DNA of 64,000 nt from JAWLGW01 sp964569055 (lineage in GTDB: Bacteria > Planctomycetota > J058): NCBI GenBank assembly GCA_964569055.1, contig CAZMSZ010000001.1:1-64000 (forward strand), given 5' to 3'. The notes beneath the pieces were generated by a model that was not told the DNA's origin, searched no databases, and saw only the letters and a list, made by a program, of their open reading frames with translations. The position numbers and the translations under genes are program-made. Shown piece by piece: positions 25,542 to 34,026 of the stretch (position 1 is the first letter of the stretch; each line of letters opens with the position of its first letter).

Positions 25542-27604
25542 GCGAGGAGGAGCTCGTCTACGGCCTCGTCCCCGGGGTGTACAGAGATCGCGACCTCCAG
25601 GTCGGGCAGCCGCTGCGGGCCTACGTGGGCGTGATCGACGCGGCCTACCGGCGCCTGTTCGACGCAATCGGCGAGGGGTACGACGACTGGTTCATCGAGA
25701 CTTGCAGACCGTGGGCGATCGCGTACATCGGCGACCTGCTCGGCCTGCCGCGGAGTCTCTACGAGCCCGACCTGGTCGACGCTCACCGCGCGCTGGTCGG
25801 GAACACCATGCGACGGCGCCGCGCGAAGGGGACCCCCGGCGCGTTGGCGGGGGCGTACGAGGACGCGACCGGCGCGCCCACTCGAGTCGTGACTGGGTTG
25901 GAGTCGGCGGCGTTCGACCAGAACGTGGCGGCGGTCCGCTCGGCGGCGGGCCGCCTGATCGACGTCCGCGACGCGCTCGCGCTGGCTTGCCTCGGCGGAC
26001 CGTTCGATCGGGCGGCCCGGACGGCGACGACCCGCGTGCCCGCCGTCCGGACAGGCCCGGGCGGGCTGCCGGCGTTCGACGTGCGACCCCGCGCCGCGAC
26101 GCTGTTCGCCTGCCGGCTGCGCAGCTATCGGCTCCACGCGGTCCAGGCCAGGGCGGAGGGCGGCATCCGGGGCGCCTTCACGTTCGATCCGGCGGGGCTG
26201 GACGTGCCCTTGTTCGCTCCCCCGCCCGCGGACGCGGCCGACCTCACGCCCGAGGACCCCGCCCGCTACCCCGGCCCCCTCCCGCCGGGGTTGCTCGCGT
26301 TGGAGCTCGCGGCGCGACGCGCAGGCGCGAGCCCCCCTTCTCGGTTCTTCGGCCCGGACCCAGCGCTGCGAATCTATGTGTCCCGGCGCGACCCCGCGGC
26401 GCTGCGCGAAGTTGCCCCGGACCAGCTAGCGATCGCCGATCTCTCCGACTGGGGCGAGCCGCGGTTGGTGCCTGTCGCGGCGCCGACGGCCCCGGCCGCG
26501 ACGGTGTGGCTCGACCCCGGCCGCGGCAGGCTGTTGTTCACTCGGGCCTTCGGCGCGCCCCCGAAGGCGGTCGTCAGCTCGTACGCCTACGGGCTCGCGC
26601 AGGACATCGGCGCAGGACCATACCTGCGGGGCCCGCGCGCGCGGGCGTCCGCGACCTGGGAGATGCGCGTCGGCTCCGTCCCACCCCTCGCGACGCTGGC
26701 CGATGCGCTGGAGGCCTGGCGCCAGGCCGCTGCTGCGACGCCGGAACGGCTGCAGGCTCGGATCGTGATCACGGACGACGGCACGTTCCCGCTGGGACTG
26801 GGCGGGCCGCTCGAGCTCCGGGGCGGCTCGCTCGCGATCGAGGCGGTCGAAGGCGTCCGTCCGTGCGTGGTGGGCTCGGCGGCCGTCCGCGGCCGCGGAA
26901 CCTTCCGGCTCGAGGGCGTGCTCCTCACGGGCGGGTTGGAGTGCGGGGGCGACGTCGACCTACGGCTGTGTTGCTCCACGCTGCTCCCGGGCAAGGGACC
27001 TGTCCTCGAGGAGGGCCGGCGGCGCACGCGCTGCAGCGTGATCGTGCAGGGGGGGCAGGGCCTGGGATCGGTCGAGGTCACCCGCTCCATCGTCGGCCGC
27101 CTGGCGATCGGCGCGGGCCAGGCCGTGTCGCTCTCGCGCGCGGTCGTGGACGGCAACGGCGAGGAGGCCCTGCTGGGGCTCGGCAAGGCGCCCGCGCCGC
27201 CGACCTCGTTCGACCGCTGCACGGTGCTCGGCTCGGCCCGCGTGGACGCGGTCGTGGATGCGCTCGACTCGATCTTCCTCGGTCCGCTGCTCGCGCGGCG
27301 GACCTCCTCGGGGCAGGTGCGCTGCTGTTGGTTGGCGGCTGGCTCGGTCGTACCGCTCAGCATCAGCGCGTACGGGCCGCCCGGAGACGGCGACGGACCG
27401 CGGTTCGTATCGCTCCGCTACGGCGACGCGGGCTACGCCCAGCTCGACCTGGCCTCCCCGGCGGTCGTGCTCCACGGCGCCAACCAGCGCGGACAGCTCG
27501 GCGCCATGAACGGCGCGGCGTGCGAGCGGTCCAGCCTCGAGGCCTGGGTCCTCGACGAGTACCTGCGAGCCGGCTTCAGCGCCAACATCGTCTACGTCAC
27601 GTGA
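25538..27604 (+). CDS. gpI-like tail protein with right-handed beta-helix
   Basis: 688 aa, GTG overlapping the previous stop. Residues 1-150 fit the phage tail protein I/eCIS baseplate family: DAAYRRLFDAIGEGYDDWFI, AIAYIGDLLGLPRSLYE, HRALVGNTMRRRRAKGTPGA, LAGAYEDATGAPTRVV. The middle is beta-rich (VWLDPGRGRLLFTRAFGAPP). From about residue 405 short repeated strands (GGPLELRGGSLAIEAVEGV, GRGTFRLEGVLLTGGLECGG, SIVGRLAIGAGQAVSLSRA) look like a right-handed beta-helix, often found in phage receptor-binding or glycan-recognising proteins. Probably links the baseplate to the fibre encoded next. Confidence 0.85.
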   Translation: MSEEELVYGLVPGVYRDRDLQVGQPLRAYVGVIDAAYRRLFDAIGEGYDDWFIETCRPWAIAYIGDLLGLPRSLYEPDLVDAHRALVGNTMRRRRAKGTPGALAGAYEDATGAPTRVVTGLESAAFDQNVAAVRSAAGRLIDVRDALALACLGGPFDRAARTATTRVPAVRTGPGGLPAFDVRPRAATLFACRLRSYRLHAVQARAEGGIRGAFTFDPAGLDVPLFAPPPADAADLTPEDPARYPGPLPPGLLALELAARRAGASPPSRFFGPDPALRIYVSRRDPAALREVAPDQLAIADLSDWGEPRLVPVAAPTAPAATVWLDPGRGRLLFTRAFGAPPKAVVSSYAYGLAQDIGAGPYLRGPRARASATWEMRVGSVPPLATLADALEAWRQAAAATPERLQARIVITDDGTFPLGLGGPLELRGGSLAIEAVEGVRPCVVGSAAVRGRGTFRLEGVLLTGGLECGGDVDLRLCCSTLLPGKGPVLEEGRRRTRCSVIVQGGQGLGSVEVTRSIVGRLAIGAGQAVSLSRAVVDGNGEEALLGLGKAPAPPTSFDRCTVLGSARVDAVVDALDSIFLGPLLARRTSSGQVRCCWLAAGSVVPLSISAYGPPGDGDGPRFVSLRYGDAGYAQLDLASPAVVLHGANQRGQLGAMNGAACERSSLEAWVLDEYLRAGFSANIVYVT

Positions 27605-27617
27605 TCGGAGCAGACTA

Positions 27618-30600
27618 GTGCCTGGCGACTTCTCACGCCCGCCGCGGATCGATGCCCGCAAGGGGTACTTCGGCCTCTATGCTCAGCAGGGGCGCGTCCA
27701 ACTCGACACGGACTGGAACGGGCAAGCGGACGCGCTCACCCGGTGGATCACGGCGCTCACGGCTGACCTGCTCGGTCCATCGGGCGGCTCGGCGGCGAGC
27801 GCGGGGTTCGACATCGTCCCGGGCGTGATGGCCGACCTCGCCGCCGGCGGGGCGCGCGCCGACGTGCAGAACGCGGCGGGCCTCGACTTCGGGCCGCGCG
27901 CGGCGTTCTCGGTCGAGAGCGTGGTGTGGGTGCGCGCGGACGCGCGCGGCGGGTCGATCGCGTGGTGCGCCAGCCAGACCCTCGGCTCGGGGTACGAGCT
28001 GTCGATCGACGAGGAGCGGGCGCCGGTGTTCCGCTTTCAGGACGTGGTGTGCCGCGCCGCGCCCCTGCGCCCCGACGACTACGTGCACCTGATCGCGACC
28101 TGGGACGGGCAGCGCGCCAGCCTGTTCGTCGACGGGGCGCTGGCCGCGACGGCCTCACCGCGGACGGAGCCCCTCGGCCCCCCGGGCCCCCCCCAGATCG
28201 CCACTGGAGGCCGCTCGCGCTCGGGGGCGCAGCCGCGGGCGGAGCCGCTCGCCCGCTCCGGTGCCGCGCCCCGTCCTGGCTTAAGCGCCACCCGGAGCGA
28301 GGGCCCACGGGCGCAGTTCGCGCTCGGCGGTGGCACGGGCGCCTTCGGGGTCGGGCTCGTCTGGGTGCGGGTGTGGCGGGGAGACCGCGCACCCCGCCGC
28401 GGTCGACTCGAGCCCAGTTGGGGCGAGGACGTCGGTCTGGTGGGGGAGTGGCAGCTCGCCCGCGCCGACGGCCACACCGTACCGGACAGCTCGGGGCACG
28501 GACGCACCGCGCTGCTCGACGGAGCCGGCGAACCGTTCTCGCCGCGCCGCAGCGCGCAAGACCTGCTGATCGGGCGGGGCCGCTACTACGTCGGCGGCTA
28601 CTTGGCCGAGAACGAGCGCACGGTCGCGTTCGGCGACCAGCCGTTCGTGCCGGGCGGCGATCGGGCGCAGAGCTGCCAGGAGCGCGGGGTGCGCCTGGTC
28701 TACCTCGACGTCTGGCAGCGAGAGGTCGACGGCAACGAAGACCCGGACCTGCTCGACCCCGCGCTCGGGGGGCTCGACACCACCGTCGCCCGGCAGCTCG
28801 TGTGGCAGGTCAAGGAGCTGCCGCCGCTACGTCCTCGCGACCGGATCCTCGAGGAGCTGGAGCAGGCCGAGGCGGAGCCCGAGGCGGAGCGGCGCCTGCT
28901 CGACCACCTGGGCGACCGCCTCTATCAACAATGGCGAGACCTCGTGCTGTGGCGCAACGAGAAGCTGCGGCTCCGCGCGCGGCGCTCTCTGAACGCGCTC
29001 GGCGCGCTCGGCAACTGCCTGTACCGCATCCAGGTTCGCTCGCCCGGAGGGGCGGTGTGGACGGGGAGCGCGCTGGAGGAGTTGGCGTACACGGCCGTCG
29101 TGGCGTCCGTGGAGGAGGACGAGGTCGTCACGCTCGAGGACTGGGGCGCGCTCGACGTCGGCTGGCCCGTCGGGCAGCTCGTCCAGGTCCTGCCGACGGG
29201 CACGGGTGGGGGTCAGGAGGCCGCGACGCCGTTCCTCGCCACGATCGTGAGCTCCGACCGAGGCTCGCGGCAGGTCGGCCTCGACCTCGGCGGGCAGCCC
29301 ACGGCCGTCGAGGTCGGCGATCGTCTGCGACGGGTGGCGACCTTCGTCTGGTCGCGCTCGAACGCGGTGCAGTGCTACTCGATCGAGGCGGCGGCAGGCG
29401 CGACCGCGGTCCTGCGCGCCTGCCCCACCACGCGGCTGCGCGAGCTCTCGCGAGGCGACTGGCTGAGCCTCGAGACCGAGCGCACCCTGCTGCGGCTGGA
29501 GCAGCCCGGCCTCTACCGGGTAGTGGACATGTCCGCCGACGGGCGGACGGTCACGCTCGACCCGCCGCTGCCGGCGGACGTCTCGGCGGCGGACTCGCGG
29601 CTGCCCCTGCTTCGCCTGTGGGATCAGCGCGACGAGGGCCGGGGCGACCTGATCGTGGAAGCCGGGCGGTGGATCGAGCTGGAGTCCGGCGTGGAGGTGT
29701 GGTTCGACGGCTGTGGTCAACTGGAGTCGGGCGACTTCTGGACGTTCAGCTCCCGGACCGCCACCGGCGGCGTCGAGTGGCCCACGCAGGACAGAGTCCC
29801 CAGCCTGGAGGAGCCCGCGGGGGTCCACGACCACCTGGCGCCGCTCGCGCTCACCTGGACCGGCCGACGAGGGATCCGCGCGCTCGACCTGCGGCGGCTG
29901 TTCACGCCGCTGGCCGACGCGCCAGGAGAGCGTCAGTCCGAGGCCTTCCTCCAGTTGTCGCTGCGGCGGGAGTCGCCGCCCGGCTACAGGTTCGCCGACC
30001 TGACGTTGAGGGCAGAGCGGAGCGACCCCGACTGGCGCGCGGCTCCGGCCCTCCCTCCCGAGGCCGGCGACCTGGGCGAGACACAGGCCGTGGCGGTGGA
30101 CGGGCGCGTGTTCCTGTTCTCCGAGCTCGGGTCCGTGTGGATGCTCGACCTGCAGCGTGGCCGCTGGTTCCCGCGCTCGCCCATCCAGCCGGCGCGCGTG
30201 CGACGCAGCGGCTTCGGGGTCGCGCGCGTCGCGAACGAGGTCCACGTCCTCGGCGGCCACGACCACCGAGGTGAGCTCCTGGCCGATCACTGCGTGTACG
30301 ACACGACGACCGACACGTGGACGCGCGGGGCCGACATCCCCGAACCGCGCGCCTACGCGGGGGTCGCCGCGACGGAGCCCTTCGTCTACCTGATCGGGGG
30401 CCGCGTGCACCACGCCCTGGAGGGGAACCGCACCGTCGCCACCTGCCACGTGTACGATGCCCGTCACGGCCGGTGGCACCCCATCCGACCGCTCGGCCAG
30501 CCACGCTGTCACCTGTCCGCGATCGCCTTGCACGGGCGGATCTACGCCGTCGGCGGGGCCCACGAGGGGGACGTGACTGGGCGCCTCGAGGTGCTCGACC

Positions 30601-31085
30601 CAGCGGCCGCGGACCGCGGCTGGGTCGAGCTGACGGCCATGCCGCTGCCCCGCCAGCTCGCGGGCGCCGCCGCCCTAGAGGGCCTGTTGCACGTAGTCGG
30701 GGGGGTGACCTCCGAGGCCGCGACCGCCGCTCACTCGGGCTACGACCCCACGACCGACACCTGGTACGACCTCGCGGAGCTCTACGGGCCCCGCTTCGCA
30801 TTCGGGCTCGCGGAGTGGGATGGGGCGCTGCTGGCAGTCGCCGGCAAGTCGGCGGACGCCTCGCTCCTGAGCGCGGAGACGTTCGGGCTCGTCGAGCGCC
30901 TCTACGTGCACCGCGCCGAGCCGGGCCCGCGTCCAGCGGGCGGACCGAGGCGGGCGCCCCCTGGCGTGCGGAGGGTCGCGCGCTGGCTCGACGCCGACGA
31001 CCTGCTGGCGCGATTGGCGGCGGACGTCTCGCCGCCCGGCTCGCGCCCGCCACGCCGCCAGGATCCGGGGCCGGAGCGGGAGTAG
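27618..31085 (+). CDS. DUF6519-LamG-Kelch tail fibre-like protein
   Basis: 1155 aa, the best candidate receptor-binding protein. GTG start 13 bases after the previous stop. The N-terminus MPGDFSRPPRIDARKGYFGL, QQGRVQLDTDWNGQADAL matches the DUF6519 family seen in eCIS loci. Residues about 85-290 form a LamG/concanavalin-like domain (DDYVHLIATWDGQRASLFVD), interrupted by a low-complexity stretch. DUF6519 sequence then resumes (GRGRYYVGGYLAENERTVAF, RLVYLDVWQREVDGNEDPDL). Residues about 820-1100 contain Kelch repeats (NEVHVLGGHDHRG, YLIGGRVHHALEGNRTVA, RIYAVGGAHEGDV, LLHVVGGVTSEAATAAHSGY). Kelch propellers and LamG domains bind proteins or glycans, suggesting a eukaryote-like or glycan-rich target surface. 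Confidence 0.9.
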   Translation: MPGDFSRPPRIDARKGYFGLYAQQGRVQLDTDWNGQADALTRWITALTADLLGPSGGSAASAGFDIVPGVMADLAAGGARADVQNAAGLDFGPRAAFSVESVVWVRADARGGSIAWCASQTLGSGYELSIDEERAPVFRFQDVVCRAAPLRPDDYVHLIATWDGQRASLFVDGALAATASPRTEPLGPPGPPQIATGGRSRSGAQPRAEPLARSGAAPRPGLSATRSEGPRAQFALGGGTGAFGVGLVWVRVWRGDRAPRRGRLEPSWGEDVGLVGEWQLARADGHTVPDSSGHGRTALLDGAGEPFSPRRSAQDLLIGRGRYYVGGYLAENERTVAFGDQPFVPGGDRAQSCQERGVRLVYLDVWQREVDGNEDPDLLDPALGGLDTTVARQLVWQVKELPPLRPRDRILEELEQAEAEPEAERRLLDHLGDRLYQQWRDLVLWRNEKLRLRARRSLNALGALGNCLYRIQVRSPGGAVWTGSALEELAYTAVVASVEEDEVVTLEDWGALDVGWPVGQLVQVLPTGTGGGQEAATPFLATIVSSDRGSRQVGLDLGGQPTAVEVGDRLRRVATFVWSRSNAVQCYSIEAAAGATAVLRACPTTRLRELSRGDWLSLETERTLLRLEQPGLYRVVDMSADGRTVTLDPPLPADVSAADSRLPLLRLWDQRDEGRGDLIVEAGRWIELESGVEVWFDGCGQLESGDFWTFSSRTATGGVEWPTQDRVPSLEEPAGVHDHLAPLALTWTGRRGIRALDLRRLFTPLADAPGERQSEAFLQLSLRRESPPGYRFADLTLRAERSDPDWRAAPALPPEAGDLGETQAVAVDGRVFLFSELGSVWMLDLQRGRWFPRSPIQPARVRRSGFGVARVANEVHVLGGHDHRGELLADHCVYDTTTDTWTRGADIPEPRAYAGVAATEPFVYLIGGRVHHALEGNRTVATCHVYDARHGRWHPIRPLGQPRCHLSAIALHGRIYAVGGAHEGDVTGRLEVLDPAAADRGWVELTAMPLPRQLAGAAALEGLLHVVGGVTSEAATAAHSGYDPTTDTWYDLAELYGPRFAFGLAEWDGALLAVAGKSADASLLSAETFGLVERLYVHRAEPGPRPAGGPRRAPPGVRRVARWLDADDLLARLAADVSPPGSRPPRRQDPGPERE

Positions 31086-31151
31086 TCGGCCCTCGGCCGC
31101 GGCTCGGAAGGTCAGAAATCATGGGTGATGGGCCCACGATCGGAGTGCGGC

Positions 31152-31157
31152 TATACT
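31152..31157 (+). promoter_or_regulatory. Possible -10 element ahead of the small paralogue pair
   Basis: TATACT lies in the 105-base spacer before the ATG at 31191 and matches the -10 consensus at five of six positions. No acceptable -35 lies 16-18 bases upstream, so an internal promoter is only a possibility. Confidence 0.25.
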
Positions 31158-31190
31158 TGGAGCCCGAGTTCCGAACGAAGGAGGCCGACC

Positions 31191-31544
31191 ATGGCTGGCA
31201 AGGCGTACTTCTACAACATGAGCGAAGCTCCCATCTCGCTGCTGGTGAACGGGAGCCTGAGTCATCTCATGAACCTCAACCCGCCGAGCTTGGCCACGGA
31301 GGCGACGCTGATGGGCGGGCACGTCGCGCGTGGGCCGCAGGCCATGGCGGGCGTCCTCGGCGTCAATGGCGAGAACGAGATCAAGTTCTGGAACGGCGAC
31401 GACATGGACTACGCCGTGACGATCAACATCCCGGGCAGCGAGGCGATCGCCACGATCAACCGGGACGTGCACGTGTTCGTGTTCCAGGGCGCGCTCGTGG
31501 TGCGGACCGAGACGGGCGCGATGCAGACCTTCCAGGCCGGTTGA
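31191..31544 (+). CDS. Small eCIS-linked protein, AYFYN paralogue 1
   Basis: 117 aa, function unknown. The ATG at 31191 follows GAAGGAGG. It begins MAGKAYFYNMSEAPISLLVN and is beta-rich, ending VHVFVFQGALVVRTETGAMQ. The start AYFYN and the C-terminal VF(V/L)F-type strand recur in the gene at 31638, so the two are distant paralogues. No signal peptide, membrane helix or catalytic motif is visible. Size and position between the fibre and the ATPase fit a small structural component, a fibre-associated protein or a lumen cargo, without evidence to choose. Confidence 0.75.
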   Translation: MAGKAYFYNMSEAPISLLVNGSLSHLMNLNPPSLATEATLMGGHVARGPQAMAGVLGVNGENEIKFWNGDDMDYAVTINIPGSEAIATINRDVHVFVFQGALVVRTETGAMQTFQAG

Positions 31545-31560
31545 GCCACTCGCGCCGCGG

Positions 31561-31586
31561 CTCGCGGCGGCGAGCACCGCCGCGAG
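31561..31586 (+). promoter_or_regulatory. Strong hairpin between the two small paralogues
   Basis: CTCGCGGCGG (31561-31570), loop CGAGCA and CCGCCGCGAG (31577-31586) form a perfect 10-bp GC-rich stem in the 93-base spacer. No T-run follows. Such an intercistronic hairpin could attenuate transcription or protect the upstream mRNA, raising expression of the first small gene relative to the second. Confidence 0.5.
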
Positions 31587-31637
31587 CGCGGGACCGGCAG
31601 CACCGAGTCGAGCCGCGCTCCGCGCGCCGGAAGGACC

Positions 31638-32015
31638 ATGGGGTTCGGGAGCGCCTATTTCTACAACCTGTGCGGGAGCGAGGTGAAGGTCTCGCTCAAC
31701 CACACGGACCGGTTCCTGGTGCTCGCGCCCATGACCCGGCGCGACGGCCAGCTCGTGCTCGCGCGCGGAGCGGCCCCGCGGGGCCAGCAGGCGAGCTGCG
31801 GGACGTTCGGGACCAGCGGCGGGTCCGAGCTGGTGCAGAACCAGGTGCGGGTCTGGTTCGGGCACTACATGGCTGACGGCTGGACCGCGACCCTCGCGAT
31901 CTCCACCGACGACGCCCCGCCGGAGATCGACCTCCACATCTATCTGTTCCACGCTTCGGCGATCCTCGCCGTCGGCGGCAAGGCACGCGCCGTGTGGGGG
32001 GCGTTCGGCGCGTGA
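31638..32015 (+). CDS. Small eCIS-linked protein, AYFYN paralogue 2
   Basis: 125 aa, function unknown. The ATG follows GGAAGGACC. Starts MGFGSAYFYNLCGSEVKVSL, continues with LVLAPMTRRDGQLVLARG, and ends with EIDLHIYLFHASAILAVGGK. It aligns by eye with the 117-aa neighbour through AYFYN and the late hydrophobic strand, but is otherwise diverged. The next gene (ATPase) starts 37 bases downstream. No family recognised. Confidence 0.72.
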   Translation: MGFGSAYFYNLCGSEVKVSLNHTDRFLVLAPMTRRDGQLVLARGAAPRGQQASCGTFGTSGGSELVQNQVRVWFGHYMADGWTATLAISTDDAPPEIDLHIYLFHASAILAVGGKARAVWGAFGA

Positions 32016-32052
32016 GCGTCCGGTCGACCGACCCGCCCTGCGGCGGCGCTCG

Positions 32053-34023
32053 ATGAGCTGGGAGCTCGCCAACCGCGACTACCTCCTCGCCTGCCTGGAC
32101 CGCGTCGAGGAGCGGCTGCGAGCGCACGCCGAGGGGGCGAGCCGCGAACCCACGGCGCCGGACTGGCCTCCCTGGGACGAGGAGCAGGGGCGTCTGCCCG
32201 CGGTGTTGGCGCTGTGCCGCACGTTCGGGCTCACGCCCTTCGAGCGCGACGTCTTGCTGCTCACCGCCGGCATGGAGCTGCAGGGCTCGTTCCCGGCGGC
32301 CTGCGCCGACGCCCAGGGCGACCCGCGCCTGAACTATCCGACCCTGGGCCTGGCCCTGGCCGCGCTAGGGGGCGCCAGTTGGGACGCCCTCCTCCCGTCG
32401 GGCTCCCTGCGCCGCTGGGCGTTGATCGAGCTGGAGCCCAGCCCGACGCTGGTGCACGCACGGCTGCGCGTCGACGAGAGCGTGTGGCAGGCCCTGCTCG
32501 GACTGCGCGCCTGCCCGGCCCGGCTGCTGCGCCACCTCCGCCCGCTCCCGCCCCCCGCACCGGTCGCCCCGGGCCACGTCGAGCTCGGCAAGCGGGTGGC
32601 GGCCGCCTTCGCCGAGGCGAGGTTCCCCTTGGTGCAGCTCGTGGGCGAGTGCTTCTCCGATCAGGTCTCGGTCGCCGGGGTGGCCGGCGAGGCCCTGGGG
32701 CTGGGGCTGGACTGGTTGCCAGCCGACACGCTCCCGAGCGACCCGGGCGATGCGGAGACGCTCGCGACGGTCTGGGCACGCGACCAGCGCATCGCACCGC
32801 GGCTCCTACTCCTCGAGTGGCCCGAGGACCTGCCCGAGGGCCGGACGGCGGCGTGCTCACGGCTCCTGGCGGCCAGCGAGGGGCCGGTGGTCGTGGCGAC
32901 CTCCGAGCGACGCAGCATCCCGGAGCGCCCGGGGGCGGTGTTCGAAGTGGCCCGGCCGAGCGCGGCCGAGCAGGTCCGGTTGTGGGCGGAAGCCCTGGGG
33001 GCGGGCGGCTCCGACCGGGCGGACGGCGACCGCGAGTCGCTGAGCCGCGACCTGGGGAACCGGTTCGACCTCGACGGCGTCACGATCGCGACCGCCGCGC
33101 GCCAAGGGCTGCTCGGGCTGCCCGCGGACGCAGGCTTGGCGCGCACGGCCGAGGCCTTGGCCGACGCCTGCCGCGCGCAGGTGCGCTCGGGGTTGGACGG
33201 CTTGGCGACGCGGGTGCCCCTGCGGGCCCGCTGGGGCGACCTCGTCGTTCCCCGCGAGACGCTCGAGGCGCTGCGCGAGGTGGAGGCCCATGTTCGCCAC
33301 CGCCCGCTGGTCCACGACACCTGGGGCCTGGCCGGGCCGGGCGTGGACGTGCTCGGGACGAGCGTGCTGTTCGCGGGTGCGAGCGGCACCGGCAAGACGC
33401 TGGCGGCGCAGGTCCTCGCCGGGGCCGCCGGGTTCGACCTGTATCGCGTCGACCTGAGCGCCGTGGTGAGCAAGTACATCGGCGAGACCGAGAAGAACCT
33501 GCGGCGCGTGTTCGACGCGGCGGACCGCGGCGGCGTGGCGCTCCTGTTCGACGAGGCCGACGCCCTGTTCGGGAAGCGCGGCGAAGTCAAGGACAGCCAC
33601 GATCGCTACGCCAACCTCGAGGTGAGCTATCTGCTCCAGCGGTTGGAGCGGTTCCGGGGGCTCGGCATCCTGACCTCCAACCTGAAGGACGCGCTCGACC
33701 CAGCCTTCCTGCGGCGGCTGCACTTCGTGGTCGAGTTCGAGTTCCCGACGACGGCGCTGCGAGAGGAGATCTGGCGGCGCGCGCTCCCGCCCGCCGTGCC
33801 GTCCGCTGGGCTCGACCCGGCGGTGCTCGCGCGGCTCGACGTGGCCGGCGGGAGCATCCGAATGATCAGCCTGAACGCCGCCTACTTGGCCGCGGCCGAG
33901 CCCGAGCGACGCCTCCGCATGTGGCACGTCGTCCGCGCGGCGCGCCGGGAGTGCGCCAAGCTCCACAAGCCGTTCACCCCCGACGAGCTGCCGGGGTGGC
34001 GCCGGCGAGAGGGGGAGCCGTAA
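32053..34023 (+). CDS. AAA+ ATPase of the injection system (Afp15 type)
   Basis: 656 aa, ATG start. Afp15-like ATPases are needed for assembly of eCIS particles. Residues 1-200 are the helical/winged-helix N-terminal domain of this family (LCRTFGLTPFERDVLLLTAG, DPRLNYPTLGLALAAL, RVDESVWQALLG). A degenerate nucleotide-binding half follows (RLLLLEWPEDLPEGRTAA). The active AAA+ module has Walker A GASGTGKT at 442-449, Walker B LLFDEADALFG with D500 and E501, KYIGETEKNLRRVF, and a sensor/Arg-finger segment ILTSNLKDALDPAFLRRL. Stop TAA is 3 bases before the next ATG, so the cargo candidate that follows is co-transcribed. Confidence 0.95.
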   Translation: MSWELANRDYLLACLDRVEERLRAHAEGASREPTAPDWPPWDEEQGRLPAVLALCRTFGLTPFERDVLLLTAGMELQGSFPAACADAQGDPRLNYPTLGLALAALGGASWDALLPSGSLRRWALIELEPSPTLVHARLRVDESVWQALLGLRACPARLLRHLRPLPPPAPVAPGHVELGKRVAAAFAEARFPLVQLVGECFSDQVSVAGVAGEALGLGLDWLPADTLPSDPGDAETLATVWARDQRIAPRLLLLEWPEDLPEGRTAACSRLLAASEGPVVVATSERRSIPERPGAVFEVARPSAAEQVRLWAEALGAGGSDRADGDRESLSRDLGNRFDLDGVTIATAARQGLLGLPADAGLARTAEALADACRAQVRSGLDGLATRVPLRARWGDLVVPRETLEALREVEAHVRHRPLVHDTWGLAGPGVDVLGTSVLFAGASGTGKTLAAQVLAGAAGFDLYRVDLSAVVSKYIGETEKNLRRVFDAADRGGVALLFDEADALFGKRGEVKDSHDRYANLEVSYLLQRLERFRGLGILTSNLKDALDPAFLRRLHFVVEFEFPTTALREEIWRRALPPAVPSAGLDPAVLARLDVAGGSIRMISLNAAYLAAAEPERRLRMWHVVRAARRECAKLHKPFTPDELPGWRRREGEP

Positions 34024-34026
34024 CCG

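Larger units (their letters stand above)
7020..34023 (+). other. Extracellular contractile injection system (eCIS) locus
   Basis: Eighteen consecutive plus-strand genes, mostly overlapping by 4 bases or separated by a few, encode a phage-tail-like contractile injector. Order: sheath, tube, gp26-like chaperone, long disordered protein, DUF4255 cap, small protein, CIS-tube protein, LysM-like protein, hub, spike, PAAR-like tip, gp25, J-like protein 1, J-like protein 2 with beta-propeller, gpI-like/beta-helix protein, DUF6519-LamG-Kelch fibre, two small paralogues, Afp15-type AAA+ ATPase. The absence of capsid, terminase, portal and integrase genes separates it from a prophage. The absence of TssJ/L/M and ClpV, with presence of the DUF4255 cap and Afp15-type ATPase, separates it from a type VI system. 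No obvious helical tape-measure gene is present. Confidence 0.93.

Noticed and set aside
21462..25667. A 1401-residue minus-strand open frame opposite the two J-like genes and similar ones opposite mfd (39496-43764) and elsewhere
   Set aside because: Translations are Arg/Gly/Glu/Ala-rich low complexity without motifs, while the plus strand encodes clear families. They are the usual antisense shadow of very GC-rich codons.
7020..34023. Prophage
   Set aside because: No integrase, terminase, portal, capsid, lysis or replication genes. The DUF4255 cap, DUF6519 protein, PAAR-like tip and Afp15-type ATPase are eCIS features.
7020..34023. Type VI secretion system
   Set aside because: No TssJ, TssL, TssM membrane complex and no ClpV. 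The sheath is a single phage-type protein rather than TssB/TssC.
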